Assembly (NCBI GenBank): GCA_964467915.1
Contig: CAYXSW010000002.1
Location: forward strand, 1 to 64,000
Length of the DNA stretch: 64,000 nucleotides
Direction of reading: 5' to 3'
Origin: MED-G16 sp964467915
Lineage (GTDB): Bacteria; Bacteroidota; Bacteroidia; Cytophagales; MED-G16
Shown here: one piece after another, positions 50,745 through 59,133 of the stretch
How positions within the stretch are numbered: the stretch's first letter is position 1
How the letters are laid out: every line of letters starts with the position of its first letter
Position numbers and translations under genes: made by a program
The notes under the pieces: generated by a model
Databases searched by the model: none
Told to the model about the DNA's origin: nothing
Seen by the model: only the letters and a program-made list of their open reading frames with translations

Positions 50745-52041
50745 ACTGTTTGATACAATTAAAAATATCTTCTCAATAGAAGAGTTAAGAAATAGAATTA
50801 TCAATACCGTATTTTTTTTGATAATCTTTCGATTAGGTTCTTTTGTTGTACTTCCAGGAATTGATCCTTCGAAGTTACAACAAAGTGCAGGAGGTATTTT
50901 TGGCCTGTTAGATACTTTCCTTGGAGGCGCGTTTAGTAATGCATCCATCTTTGCTTTAGGTATCATGCCATATATATCTGCCTCAATTGTGGTGCAGCTT
51001 CTTGGTGTGGCTTTACCGTATTTTCAAAAACTTCAAAAAGAGGGAGATAGCGGAAGAAAGAAGATGACTCAAATAACTAGGTATCTAACCATAGTTATAT
51101 GTTTGTTCCAAAGTACAGCATATATATCAGGAACTATACCTGCAGAGGCTATACTTGTACAAAATAAATTTTTATTTACTATTTCTAGTTTAGTAATTCT
51201 TACTTCTGGTACTATATTCTGTATGTGGCTTGGAGAAAAGATAACTGATAAGGGAATAGGAAATGGTATTTCAATGCTTATTATGGTAGGAATAATCTCA
51301 AGATTTCCTGGAAGTATAGTTGCCGAGGCTCTATCTAGAGGTATGAACCAGGCTCTATTCTTTCTTATAGAGATAGGAGTCTTGTTTTTAGTAGTTATGT
51401 TTACTGTAATGCTTGTTCAAGCAATAAGAAGAATCCCTGTTCAGTACGCAAAACAAGTTGTAGGGAGTAGTCTTTACGGTGGTAAAAGGCAATATCTTCC
51501 TTTAAAGGTTAATTCTTCAGGTGTTATGCCTATTATTTTTGCTCAGGCCTTGATGTTTTTACCTGCTATAATTGGCCTCCAGTTTGCTGAAAATTCAGAT
51601 TTTTTTCAATATATTGCAACCTCTTTTTCAAACATGCAGTCTTGGTTGTATAATGTAACCTTTGCAGCATTGATAATTGCGTTTACTTTTTTTTATACCG
51701 CAATTACAGTCAATCCTAATAAAATGGCTGATGATATGAAAAGAAATAACGGATTTATTCCGGGAATTAAACCTGGTCCTGAAACATCAGATTTTATATC
51801 TAATGTTATGGATAGAATAACTCTTCCAGGTTCGATTCTTTTAGCTGTAGTAGCAATATTACCAGCTTTTGCAATGATGTTTGGTGTAAATCAGAGTTTT
51901 GCTCAGTTTTATGGAGGGACATCTTTGTTAATTATGGTTGGAGTAATATTAGATACTCTACAGCAGATAGAAAGTTATTTACTGATGAGACATTATGATG
52001 GTATGATGAAATCAGGTAAAATAAAAGGTAGAAGTGTTTAA
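50737..52041 (+). CDS. secY: Protein translocase subunit SecY
   Basis: A 434-residue, ten-span channel subunit of the Sec translocon. Conserved stretches include G-I-M-P-Y-I-S-A-S-I-V-V-Q-L in span 2, the cytoplasmic loop E-G-D-S-G-R-K-K-M, N-S-S-G-V-M-P-I-I-F-A near span 7 and the final G-K-I-K-G-R. It completes the SecYE pair with secE at 23836. No map gene lies between secY and infA. Confidence 0.98.
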   Translation: MIKLFDTIKNIFSIEELRNRIINTVFFLIIFRLGSFVVLPGIDPSKLQQSAGGIFGLLDTFLGGAFSNASIFALGIMPYISASIVVQLLGVALPYFQKLQKEGDSGRKKMTQITRYLTIVICLFQSTAYISGTIPAEAILVQNKFLFTISSLVILTSGTIFCMWLGEKITDKGIGNGISMLIMVGIISRFPGSIVAEALSRGMNQALFFLIEIGVLFLVVMFTVMLVQAIRRIPVQYAKQVVGSSLYGGKRQYLPLKVNSSGVMPIIFAQALMFLPAIIGLQFAENSDFFQYIATSFSNMQSWLYNVTFAALIIAFTFFYTAITVNPNKMADDMKRNNGFIPGIKPGPETSDFISNVMDRITLPGSILLAVVAILPAFAMMFGVNQSFAQFYGGTSLLIMVGVILDTLQQIESYLLMRHYDGMMKSGKIKGRSV

Positions 52042-52043
52042 TT

Positions 52044-52262
52044 ATGGCTAAACAGAAAGCGATAGAACAAGACGGTATAGTAACTGAAGCACTGTCTAAC
52101 GCAATGTTTAGAGTTAAATTAGACAATGGGCATATTGTGACAGCTCACATTTCTGGTAAGATGAGAATGTTTTACATCAGACTCTTGCCTGGAGATAAGG
52201 TAAAACTAGAGATGTCGCCATATGATTTAACAAAGGCTAGAATAACGTTTAGATATAAGTAA
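52044..52262 (+). CDS. infA: Translation initiation factor IF-1
   Basis: A 72-residue S1-fold protein that binds the 30S A site during initiation. It has the pattern G-I-V-T-E-A-L-S-N-A-M-F-R-V-K-L-D-N-G-H and ends S-P-Y-D-L-T-K-A-R-I-T-F-R-Y-K. It lies two bases after secY. Confidence 0.98.
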   Translation: MAKQKAIEQDGIVTEALSNAMFRVKLDNGHIVTAHISGKMRMFYIRLLPGDKVKLEMSPYDLTKARITFRYK

Positions 52263-52263
52263 A

Positions 52264-52380
52264 ATGAAAGTTAGAGCATCAGTTAAGAAAAGAAGCAATG
52301 ACTGCAAAGTCATTAGAAGGAAGGGTAAGGTTTATGTAATTAATAAAAAAAATCCTCGATTTAAACAGAGGCAAGGTTAG
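52264..52380 (+). CDS. rpmJ: Large ribosomal subunit protein bL36
   Basis: A 38-residue L36 beginning one base after the infA stop. The protein starts M-K-V-R-A-S-V-K-K-R and ends N-P-R-F-K-Q-R-Q-G. Only one cysteine remains (D-C-K), so it is the zinc-free type usual in Bacteroidota. It sits in its normal place between infA and rpsM. Confidence 0.96.
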   Translation: MKVRASVKKRSNDCKVIRRKGKVYVINKKNPRFKQRQG

Positions 52381-52383
52381 ATT

Positions 52384-52758
52384 ATGAGAATTGCAGGTAT
52401 AGATATTCCAGATAATAAAAGGGGAGAAGTTGCATTGACCTACATATATGGTCTAGGCAGAAGCTCTGCTATTAAAATATTAAATGAGGCAGGAGTTAGC
52501 TTAGAGAAAAAAGTTTCTGATTGGACTGAGGATGAGTCAAATAAAATTAGAAATATTATTTCTAATGAATTTAAGACTGAAGGCGATCTTAAGTCCGAGA
52601 TAAGATTAAATATCAAAAGATTGTTAGATATTGGTTGCTACAGAGGATTGAGACATAGAAAAGGTCTCCCTGTTAGAGGTCAGAAAACAAAAAATAACTC
52701 AAGGACAAGGAAAGGAAAAAGAAAAACAGTTGCAAACAAAAAGAAAGCAGTTAAATAA
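52384..52758 (+). CDS. rpsM: Small ribosomal subunit protein uS13
   Basis: A 124-residue S13 in the 30S head. It starts M-R-I-A-G-I-D-I-P-D-N-K and has the signature G-C-Y-R-G-L-R-H-R-K-G-L-P-V-R-G-Q. Its stop shares one base with the rpsK start. Confidence 0.98.
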   Translation: MRIAGIDIPDNKRGEVALTYIYGLGRSSAIKILNEAGVSLEKKVSDWTEDESNKIRNIISNEFKTEGDLKSEIRLNIKRLLDIGCYRGLRHRKGLPVRGQKTKNNSRTRKGKRKTVANKKKAVK

Positions 52759-53147
52759 TGAATAAGAAAAAAGATAAATCTAAAAAGAGAGTCGTTGTTG
52801 TTAATAAGAATGGTCAAGCTCATATAAAGTGTTCTTTTAATAACATCATCATTTCTATTACCAATGAAATAGGTCAGGTAATATCATGGTCTTCTGCTGG
52901 TAAAATGGGTTTTAGAGGGTCAAAGAAAAACACACCTTTTGCAGCTCAAATAGCGACAGATGATGCTGTAAAAACTGCATTTGAACTTGGTCTTAGAAAA
53001 GTAGATATTTTTATTAAAGGTCCTGGTGCTGGAAGAGATTCAGCTATCAGAGCAATTCAAAATGCAGGGTTAGATGTTATGTCAATTAATGATGTAACTC
53101 CTTTGCCTCATAACGGATGTAGACCACCTAAAAGAAGAAGAGTTTAA
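52758..53147 (+). CDS. rpsK: Small ribosomal subunit protein uS11
   Basis: A 129-residue S11 on the 30S platform. S-F-N-N-I-I-I-S-I-T near residue 27 and the C-terminal D-V-T-P-L-P-H-N-G-C-R-P-P-K-R-R-R are diagnostic. Confidence 0.98.
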   Translation: MNKKKDKSKKRVVVVNKNGQAHIKCSFNNIIISITNEIGQVISWSSAGKMGFRGSKKNTPFAAQIATDDAVKTAFELGLRKVDIFIKGPGAGRDSAIRAIQNAGLDVMSINDVTPLPHNGCRPPKRRRV

Positions 53148-53158
53148 ATTATTTAATA

Positions 53159-53764
53159 ATGGCAAGATATACTGGACCTAAATCAAAGATTTCGAGAAAA
53201 TATGGAGAACCGATATTTGGTGATACTAAGGCATTAGAGAAAAAGCCACACCCACCGGGACAGCATGGAAGAGGTAGAAGAAGAAAAAAATCTGAATATG
53301 CTATACAACTTGCTGAGAAGCAAAAAGCGAAATACTTATATGGTATTTTAGAGAAACAGTTTAGAAATATGTTTGATAAAGCAACTAGAAAAGATGGCAT
53401 AACAGGTGAAAATTTATTGCAGCTGCTTGAAGCTAGGCTTGATAATGTTGTTTATAGATTAGGTATTGCACCAACTAGACGATCAGCTAGACAACTCGTT
53501 GTTCATAAGCATATTACTGTCAACGGAAACCTCGTTAATATCCCATCATACACATTAAAAGAAGGGGATATGGTAGCTGTTAGAGAACGATCTAAGTCTC
53601 TTGTAGCAATATCTGAAAGTGTATCTAATAAAACCGCTAACAAGTATAAGTGGTTAGAATGGGATGATAAATCTCTTCTTGGAAAACTTGTAACTTATCC
53701 TGATAGAGAGTCAATACCAGAAAATATTAATGAACAATTAATTGTTGAATTGTATTCAAAATAA
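53159..53764 (+). CDS. rpsD: Small ribosomal subunit protein uS4
   Basis: A 201-residue S4, a primary 16S binder and in some bacteria the regulator of the alpha operon. It begins M-A-R-Y-T-G-P-K and has the S4 RNA-binding module with R-L-D-N-V-V-Y-R-L-G and R-R-S-A-R-Q-L-V-V-H-K-H-I. No N-terminal cysteine cluster is present. Confidence 0.98.
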   Translation: MARYTGPKSKISRKYGEPIFGDTKALEKKPHPPGQHGRGRRRKKSEYAIQLAEKQKAKYLYGILEKQFRNMFDKATRKDGITGENLLQLLEARLDNVVYRLGIAPTRRSARQLVVHKHITVNGNLVNIPSYTLKEGDMVAVRERSKSLVAISESVSNKTANKYKWLEWDDKSLLGKLVTYPDRESIPENINEQLIVELYSK

Positions 53765-53794
53765 AAAATATTGTATAAATAAACTTTAAAAATT

Positions 53795-54778
53795 ATGTCA
53801 CTACTTTCATTTCAATTACCAGATAAAATAGTAATGGAAAAAGCCGATGATTTTCACGGTATTTTTACATTCTCTCCACTACAACCAGGTTATGGACTAA
53901 CTATTGGTAATGCTGTAAGAAGAGTATTATTATCCTCTTTAGAAGGGTATGCAGTTACTGGAATTAAAATTCCAGGCATTCAACATGAGTTTTCAACTAT
54001 AGATGGGATCGTAGAAGATGTTTCTGAGATCATTTTAAATTTAAAAACTATAAGGTTTAAATCATTAACAGAAAACCCAGAGAAGGGTGTAGTAGTATCC
54101 TTTGATAAAAAAGGCACATTTACTGCTGGAGATATTGCTAAAAGCACAAGCTCTTATGAGGTGCTTAATCCAGATCAAGAGATATGTACACTTAGTAAAA
54201 AAGTTAAATTTTCTATTGAACTTAAAGTTGAGAAGGGAAGAGGATATGTTTCTTCTGAAGAAAATAACTCTACTACATCAGACGTTGATTTTATTTCTAT
54301 TGACTCTGTATTTACTCCAATTATTAATGTTAAGTATAGTATAGAGAATACTAGAGTTGAGCAAAAAACTGATTTTGAGAAATTGATTTTAGATATTGAG
54401 ACTGATGGTTCTATTCACCCAGAAGATGCGTTGAAAGGTTCTGCTCAGTTACTAATTAAACATTTCTATCTATTCTCAGACAAGGATATGGAATTTGCTG
54501 AAGATAATTCAGATGAGATAGAAGTTGTTGACGAGGAATTACTTCACATGAGAAAGCTCCTTAAAACTTCATTAAATGATCTTGATTTGTCAGTTAGAGC
54601 TTATAACTGTCTCAAGGCTGCTGATATCAAAACCTTAGGAGACCTAGTAAGTATCGAAATATCGGATATGATGAAATTTAGAAATTTTGGAAAGAAATCA
54701 TTAACTGAGCTTGAGGAACTTGTTGATAATAAAGGTCTCAACTTTGGTATGGATTTAACTAAGTATAATTTAGATTAA
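53795..54778 (+). CDS. rpoA: DNA-directed RNA polymerase subunit alpha
   Basis: A 327-residue RpoA. The N-terminal dimerisation domain has P-L-Q-P-G-Y-G-L-T-I-G-N-A-V-R-R-V-L-L-S-S and the C-terminal domain, from about residue 250, has L-S-V-R-A-Y-N-C-L-K and F-G-K-K-S-L-T-E-L. Its stop shares one base with the rplQ start. Confidence 0.98.
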   Translation: MSLLSFQLPDKIVMEKADDFHGIFTFSPLQPGYGLTIGNAVRRVLLSSLEGYAVTGIKIPGIQHEFSTIDGIVEDVSEIILNLKTIRFKSLTENPEKGVVVSFDKKGTFTAGDIAKSTSSYEVLNPDQEICTLSKKVKFSIELKVEKGRGYVSSEENNSTTSDVDFISIDSVFTPIINVKYSIENTRVEQKTDFEKLILDIETDGSIHPEDALKGSAQLLIKHFYLFSDKDMEFAEDNSDEIEVVDEELLHMRKLLKTSLNDLDLSVRAYNCLKAADIKTLGDLVSIEISDMMKFRNFGKKSLTELEELVDNKGLNFGMDLTKYNLD

Positions 54779-55305
54779 TGAGGCACGGTAAAAGATTTAA
54801 CCATTTGAGTAGGAAAGCTCCTCATAGAAAGTCTATGCTTTCTAATATGGCATCATCTTTGATTTTACATAAAAAGATTGAGACTACATTGGCAAAGGCT
54901 AAAGCACTCAGAAAGTTTGTTGAGCCTTTACTGACAAAATCTAAATCTGACACAACACATTCTAGAAGATCAGTTTTTTCTCTTTTACAAGATAAAGACG
55001 CAGTAAATGAGTTATTTAATAAAGTATCTGAGAAGATTGCTTCAAGACCCGGTGGATATACTAGAATCATTAAAACTGGTTTTAGATTAGGAGATAATGC
55101 CGAGATGTCTATAATTGAATTGGTTGATTATAATACCTTATTATTAGGGGCAGAAGAGAGCGATAAAGGCACTAAATCTAGAAGAAGAAGAAGAAAGAAG
55201 TCTAAGGCAGAAGTAGCATCTAGTCGAGAGTCCAAACCTACTACAAAAGAAAAAAAAGTAGTTAAAAAAGACTCTAAAGATTCAAAAGATAAAAAGTCAA
55301 AATAG
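54778..55305 (+). CDS. rplQ: Large ribosomal subunit protein bL17 with basic tail
   Basis: A 175-residue L17. The first 120 residues are the conserved domain (M-R-H-G-K-R-F-N-H-L-S-R, H-R-K-S-M-L-S-N-M). About 50 extra residues at the C-terminus are Lys/Arg/Ser-rich and low complexity, as in many Bacteroidota. It closes the ribosomal cluster, with a terminator after it. Confidence 0.97.
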   Translation: MRHGKRFNHLSRKAPHRKSMLSNMASSLILHKKIETTLAKAKALRKFVEPLLTKSKSDTTHSRRSVFSLLQDKDAVNELFNKVSEKIASRPGGYTRIIKTGFRLGDNAEMSIIELVDYNTLLLGAEESDKGTKSRRRRRKKSKAEVASSRESKPTTKEKKVVKKDSKDSKDKKSK

Positions 55306-55329
55306 TATCTATATTAAAATTGATAATTT

Positions 55330-55360
55330 AAAGGGATTAAATTTATTTAATCCCTTTTTT
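55330..55360 (+). terminator. Terminator of the ribosomal cluster
   Basis: AAAGGGATTAAA (55330-55341) and TTTAATCCCTTT (55346-55357) form a perfect 12-bp stem with a TTTA loop; the T-run continues to 55360. It starts 24 bases after rplQ and ends about 20 bases before carA. Confidence 0.9.
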
Positions 55361-55366
55361 ATTATA

Positions 55367-55374
55367 TATTTTTG
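55367..55374 (+). promoter_or_regulatory. -7 element of the carA promoter
   Basis: TATTTTTG matches TAnnTTTG and lies 7 bases before the carA ATG, right after the rplQ terminator. No TTG -33 element is found at the expected distance, where the terminator stem lies. If used, the mRNA would be nearly leaderless. Confidence 0.4.
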
Positions 55375-55381
55375 AGAAAAA

Positions 55382-56485
55382 ATGGAATTGAAATCTAGAA
55401 AACCGGCAGTTCTATTACTTGAAGATGGCTCAATTTTCGAAGGCACATCTCTTGGTAAGAATGGAATTGCTACCGGTGAAATTTGTTTCAACACAGGAAT
55501 GACTGGGTATCAAGAAATTTATACCGATCCATCTTATTTTGGTCAAATAATAATTAATACCTCATCACATATTGGAAATTATGGAACTATTGAAGAAGAA
55601 CAGGAAAGTAATCTGCCCCAAATTAATGGAGTTATAATTAATGAGTATTCTGAAATTTATAGTAGATCTAATTCAGATGAAAGTCTAGAAGAATATTTTA
55701 TAAAAAATAACACAGTAGCAATTTACGATATTGATACAAGAAAATTAGTGAAACACATAAGAGATAAAGGAGCAATGAATGCAATTATTTCAAGCGATAT
55801 TCTTGACGTCAAAAAACTTAAAACTATTTTAGATGATGTTCCTCCTATGAAAAATTTAGAGTTATCTTCTCAGGTAACAACAAAAAAGGAATATATATAT
55901 GGCGATGAAAAATCTGATCTTAAAGTTGCTGTTTTAGATCTTGGTTGTAAAAGATCTATACTTAAAAATTTTAATGATAGAGGGGTTTTGTGTAAGGTTT
56001 TTCCTGCTAAGACACCATTTGAAAAGATGCAGCAATGGAAACCTAATGGGTACTTTATTTCTAATGGGCCAGGTGATCCAGCCTCTATGGATTATGCTGT
56101 CAATACTGTAAAAGAAATTATGAAAAAGGATAAGCCAGTATTTGGAATATGTCTTGGACATCAGATTCTAGCTAGAGCATGTGATGTAGCTACTTACAAA
56201 TTACATAATGGCCACAGAGGGATTAATCATCCAGTTAAGAATTTATCATCTGGAAAATCTGAGGTCACATCTCAAAATCATGGTTTTGGTGTTTCTATGG
56301 ATGAAATAAAAAAATCAACATCTTTAGAATTAACTCATGTTAACCTTAATGATGATACAGTTGAGGGAATAAAAGTAAAAGGGAAAAAAGCTTTTTCAGT
56401 TCAATACCATCCTGAATCATCTCCAGGTCCTCATGATTCAAGATATTTGTTTGATGACTTTATAAATATGATCAATAATGAGTAA
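55382..56485 (+). CDS. carA: Carbamoyl-phosphate synthase small subunit
   Basis: A 367-residue glutaminase subunit that supplies ammonia for carbamoyl phosphate (arginine and pyrimidine synthesis). The N-terminal CarA domain has G-E-I-C-F-N-T-G-M-T-G-Y-Q-E and the class I amidotransferase domain has the nucleophile Cys257 in G-I-C-L-G-H-Q with His343 and Glu345 (H-P-E). The large subunit is not next to it. It overlaps eno by 8 bases. Confidence 0.98.
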   Translation: MELKSRKPAVLLLEDGSIFEGTSLGKNGIATGEICFNTGMTGYQEIYTDPSYFGQIIINTSSHIGNYGTIEEEQESNLPQINGVIINEYSEIYSRSNSDESLEEYFIKNNTVAIYDIDTRKLVKHIRDKGAMNAIISSDILDVKKLKTILDDVPPMKNLELSSQVTTKKEYIYGDEKSDLKVAVLDLGCKRSILKNFNDRGVLCKVFPAKTPFEKMQQWKPNGYFISNGPGDPASMDYAVNTVKEIMKKDKPVFGICLGHQILARACDVATYKLHNGHRGINHPVKNLSSGKSEVTSQNHGFGVSMDEIKKSTSLELTHVNLNDDTVEGIKVKGKKAFSVQYHPESSPGPHDSRYLFDDFINMINNE

Positions 56486-57752
56486 AATAATAAAAGTTAA
56501 GGGAAGGCAAATTTTAGATTCTAGAGGGAACCCTACAGTTGAGGTTGATATCTACTCTGAAAATAATATTATGGGTAGAGCAGCTGTCCCATCTGGGGCC
56601 TCTACAGGTGAAAATGAGGCTGTTGAGTTAAGAGACGGAGGGAAAGAGTACTTAGGAAAAGCTGTTAATAAGGCTGTAAGTAATATAAATAATATAATAT
56701 CCAATGAATTGCTTGGTAGAAATTGTGAAAATCAAAAAGAAATTGATAATCTTTTAATTGATCTTGATGGATCTCATAATAAATCTAATCTTGGTGCAAA
56801 TGCTATCCTTGGTGTTTCTCTTGCTTGTGCACAACTTTCATCTAAAGTGAACAATAAACCTCTTTATAGATATTTAGGTGGTGAAAAAGCAAATTTATTA
56901 CCTGTTCCTATGATGAATATAATTAACGGAGGGTCACACTCTGATGCTCCTATTGCCTTTCAAGAGTTTATGATAAGGCCAGTTGGTGCAAATTCATTTA
57001 GTGAAGCACTTAGATATGGCGCTGAAATATTTCATACTTTAAAGTCAATAATAAAAGATAATAAGTTAAGTACTGCTGTTGGTGATGAAGGTGGATTCGC
57101 TCCGAATTTTGGTGGGGGAACAGAGGAAGCTATTGAAACTATCTTGAGTTCTATTGAGAAGGCAGGATTTATAGCTGGTAAAGATATCACTCTAGCTATG
57201 GACTGTGCGGCGTCAGAATTCTATAACGATGGTCTATATGATTACCGCATTTTTGAGGGTAAAAATGGTGATGTTAGAAATTCACATGATCAAGTGGATT
57301 ATTTGAAAAGTTTGGTTGATAATTATCCCATTGATAGTATTGAAGATGGTTGTGATGAAAATGACTGGGAAGGTTGGGGTTTATTAACTAGTTCTATTGG
57401 GGATAGATGTCAGCTAGTTGGGGATGACTTATTAGTTACTAATTTAAAATATCTGAGAAGAGCCATAAAAGAAAAAAGTGCTAACTCTATTCTTATTAAA
57501 CCTAATCAAATTGGGACATTAACAGAAACTATAAACGCAATAAACTTAGCTAAAGATTCAGGTTGGACTGCTGTTATATCTCATAGATCTGGGGAGACAG
57601 AGGATACTATAATATCAGATATTGCAGTTGGATTAAATGTTGGACAAATAAAGACAGGTTCTTTATCAAGGTCAGATAGAATTGCAAAATATAATCAGCT
57701 TCTTAGAATTGAAGAGGATTTAGGTGATAAAGCAAAATTTCCTTCTAAATAA
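56478..57752 (+). CDS. eno: Enolase
   Basis: A 424-residue enolase interconverting 2-phosphoglycerate and phosphoenolpyruvate. Signatures are R-G-N-P-T-V-E-V near residue 16, A-V-P-S-G-A-S-T-G near 36, G-D-E-G-G-F-A-P-N near 202 and I-L-I-K-P-N-Q-I-G-T-L-T-E near 334. It overlaps carA by 8 bases and is followed 17 bases later by a DivIC-like gene. Confidence 0.99.
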   Translation: MSKIIKVKGRQILDSRGNPTVEVDIYSENNIMGRAAVPSGASTGENEAVELRDGGKEYLGKAVNKAVSNINNIISNELLGRNCENQKEIDNLLIDLDGSHNKSNLGANAILGVSLACAQLSSKVNNKPLYRYLGGEKANLLPVPMMNIINGGSHSDAPIAFQEFMIRPVGANSFSEALRYGAEIFHTLKSIIKDNKLSTAVGDEGGFAPNFGGGTEEAIETILSSIEKAGFIAGKDITLAMDCAASEFYNDGLYDYRIFEGKNGDVRNSHDQVDYLKSLVDNYPIDSIEDGCDENDWEGWGLLTSSIGDRCQLVGDDLLVTNLKYLRRAIKEKSANSILIKPNQIGTLTETINAINLAKDSGWTAVISHRSGETEDTIISDIAVGLNVGQIKTGSLSRSDRIAKYNQLLRIEEDLGDKAKFPSK

Positions 57753-57769
57753 ATATTTATATTTGGAAT

Positions 57770-58063
57770 ATGGTTCCTCAAAAGTTTAGACATCATTTAA
57801 AAAATTTTTATTTTATTTTTTTTATTTCTTTTCTTATTTGGATGACAATAATTGATTCTAATGGCTTTGTCAATAGGTTTAGGTTATCCCAGAAATTGGA
57901 TGAGCTAAGAACTGAAAAGGAATTTTATGTTCAAGAGATTGATAAAGTCTCTATAGACAAAGAAAAATTTGAAAGTGATGAAGAGATTCTTGAGAAGTAT
58001 GCTAGAGAAGAGTACCTAATGAAAAAAGAATCTGAAGACATTTTTTACGTAAAACAAGAATAA
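57770..58063 (+). CDS. DivIC/FtsB-like septum formation initiator protein
   Basis: A 97-residue single-span membrane protein. The transmembrane helix is at about 14-32, followed by a coiled coil at about 36-70 and the end-piece E-K-Y-A-R-E-E-Y-L-M-K-K, typical of the FtsB/DivIC family that bridges FtsQ and FtsL in the divisome. A position after eno is the same as for ftsB in many bacteria. It shares one base with the next start. Confidence 0.85.
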   Translation: MVPQKFRHHLKNFYFIFFISFLIWMTIIDSNGFVNRFRLSQKLDELRTEKEFYVQEIDKVSIDKEKFESDEEILEKYAREEYLMKKESEDIFYVKQE

Positions 58064-59133
58064 TGGATAAACATAGTAAAGATTTTTTGTTTAAGTACTT
58101 AAATAATCATTCACCTACTGGATTTGAATCATCTGGTCAAAGAATATGGCTTGATTATATTACCCCATATATAGATGAATATATATCTGATACATATGGT
58201 ACAGTTGTTGGAGTTATAAATCCAGAATCTAAATATAAGGTGGTTATTGAAGCTCACGCAGATGAAATTTCATGGTTTGTGAATTATATTACTGACGATG
58301 GTTATATATATGTAATTAGAAATGGAGGTTCTGATCACCAAATTGCTCCCTCTAAAAGAGTTAATATTCAAACAGAAAAAGGTGTTGTTAAAGGAGTTTT
58401 TGGATGGCCTGCTATTCATGTAAGAGATCCTAAGACTGAGCAAACACCTTCTTTAAAAAATATTTTTATTGATGTGGGATGTTCTTCAAAGAAAGAAGTT
58501 GAGAAATTAGGGATTCATGTTGGATGTGTGATTACTTTTGAAGATGAGCTCATGGTCTTAAATAAAAATTATTATACTGGTAGAGCTCTTGATAATAGAA
58601 TGGGAGGTTTTATGATTGCTGAGGTTGCTAAAAGACTTCATCAGAATAAAAAGAAATTAAATTTTGGATTGTATATTGTAAACTCTGTTCAAGAAGAAAT
58701 TGGTCTAAGAGGAGCACAAATGATAGCTGAGAGGATAAATCCAGATGTTGCTATAGTTACTGATGTTACTCATGACACTAACTCTCCAATGTATGATAAG
58801 AAGAAAAGTGGAGACATTAAATCAGGTAATGGGCCTGCTTTAACTTTTGGGCCTGCAGTTCAGAATAATTTATTAAAATTACTCATTGACACAGCTAAAA
58901 AAAATAAGATCTCTCATCAGCTTATGGCTGCATCTAGATTTACAGGGACAGATACTGATGCATTTGCATACTCAAATGATGGGGTTGCCTCTGCCTTAAT
59001 ATCATTACCTTTAAAATATATGCATACTACAGTTGAGACTGTTCATAAAGAAGATGTGGAAAGCTGTATATGTCTAATGTATGAATCTGTATTGGCTATA
59101 AAAAAGGGACAGGACTTTAGATATATCAAGTAA
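58063..59133 (+). CDS. M42-family metallo-aminopeptidase
   Basis: A 356-residue cytosolic peptidase of the M42 (glutamyl aminopeptidase/endoglucanase M) family. Likely metal and catalytic residues appear in E-A-H-A-D-E, R-A-L-D-N-R, V-Q-E-E-I-G, V-T-D-V-T-H-D and M-H-T-T-V-E. Older databases call some relatives endoglucanase; peptidase is the better-supported role. It shares one base with the FtsB-like gene and overlaps the convergent aroA end by 8 bases. Confidence 0.93.
   Translation: MDKHSKDFLFKYLNNHSPTGFESSGQRIWLDYITPYIDEYISDTYGTVVGVINPESKYKVVIEAHADEISWFVNYITDDGYIYVIRNGGSDHQIAPSKRVNIQTEKGVVKGVFGWPAIHVRDPKTEQTPSLKNIFIDVGCSSKKEVEKLGIHVGCVITFEDELMVLNKNYYTGRALDNRMGGFMIAEVAKRLHQNKKKLNFGLYIVNSVQEEIGLRGAQMIAERINPDVAIVTDVTHDTNSPMYDKKKSGDIKSGNGPALTFGPAVQNNLLKLLIDTAKKNKISHQLMAASRFTGTDTDAFAYSNDGVASALISLPLKYMHTTVETVHKEDVESCICLMYESVLAIKKGQDFRYIK

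Noticed and set aside
35753..55305. Missing tuf after fusA and missing map after secY as signs of rearrangement
   Set aside because: Tuf is present at 22450 in the usual Bacteroidota location, and absence of map in this cluster is ordinary in several Bacteroidota groups.
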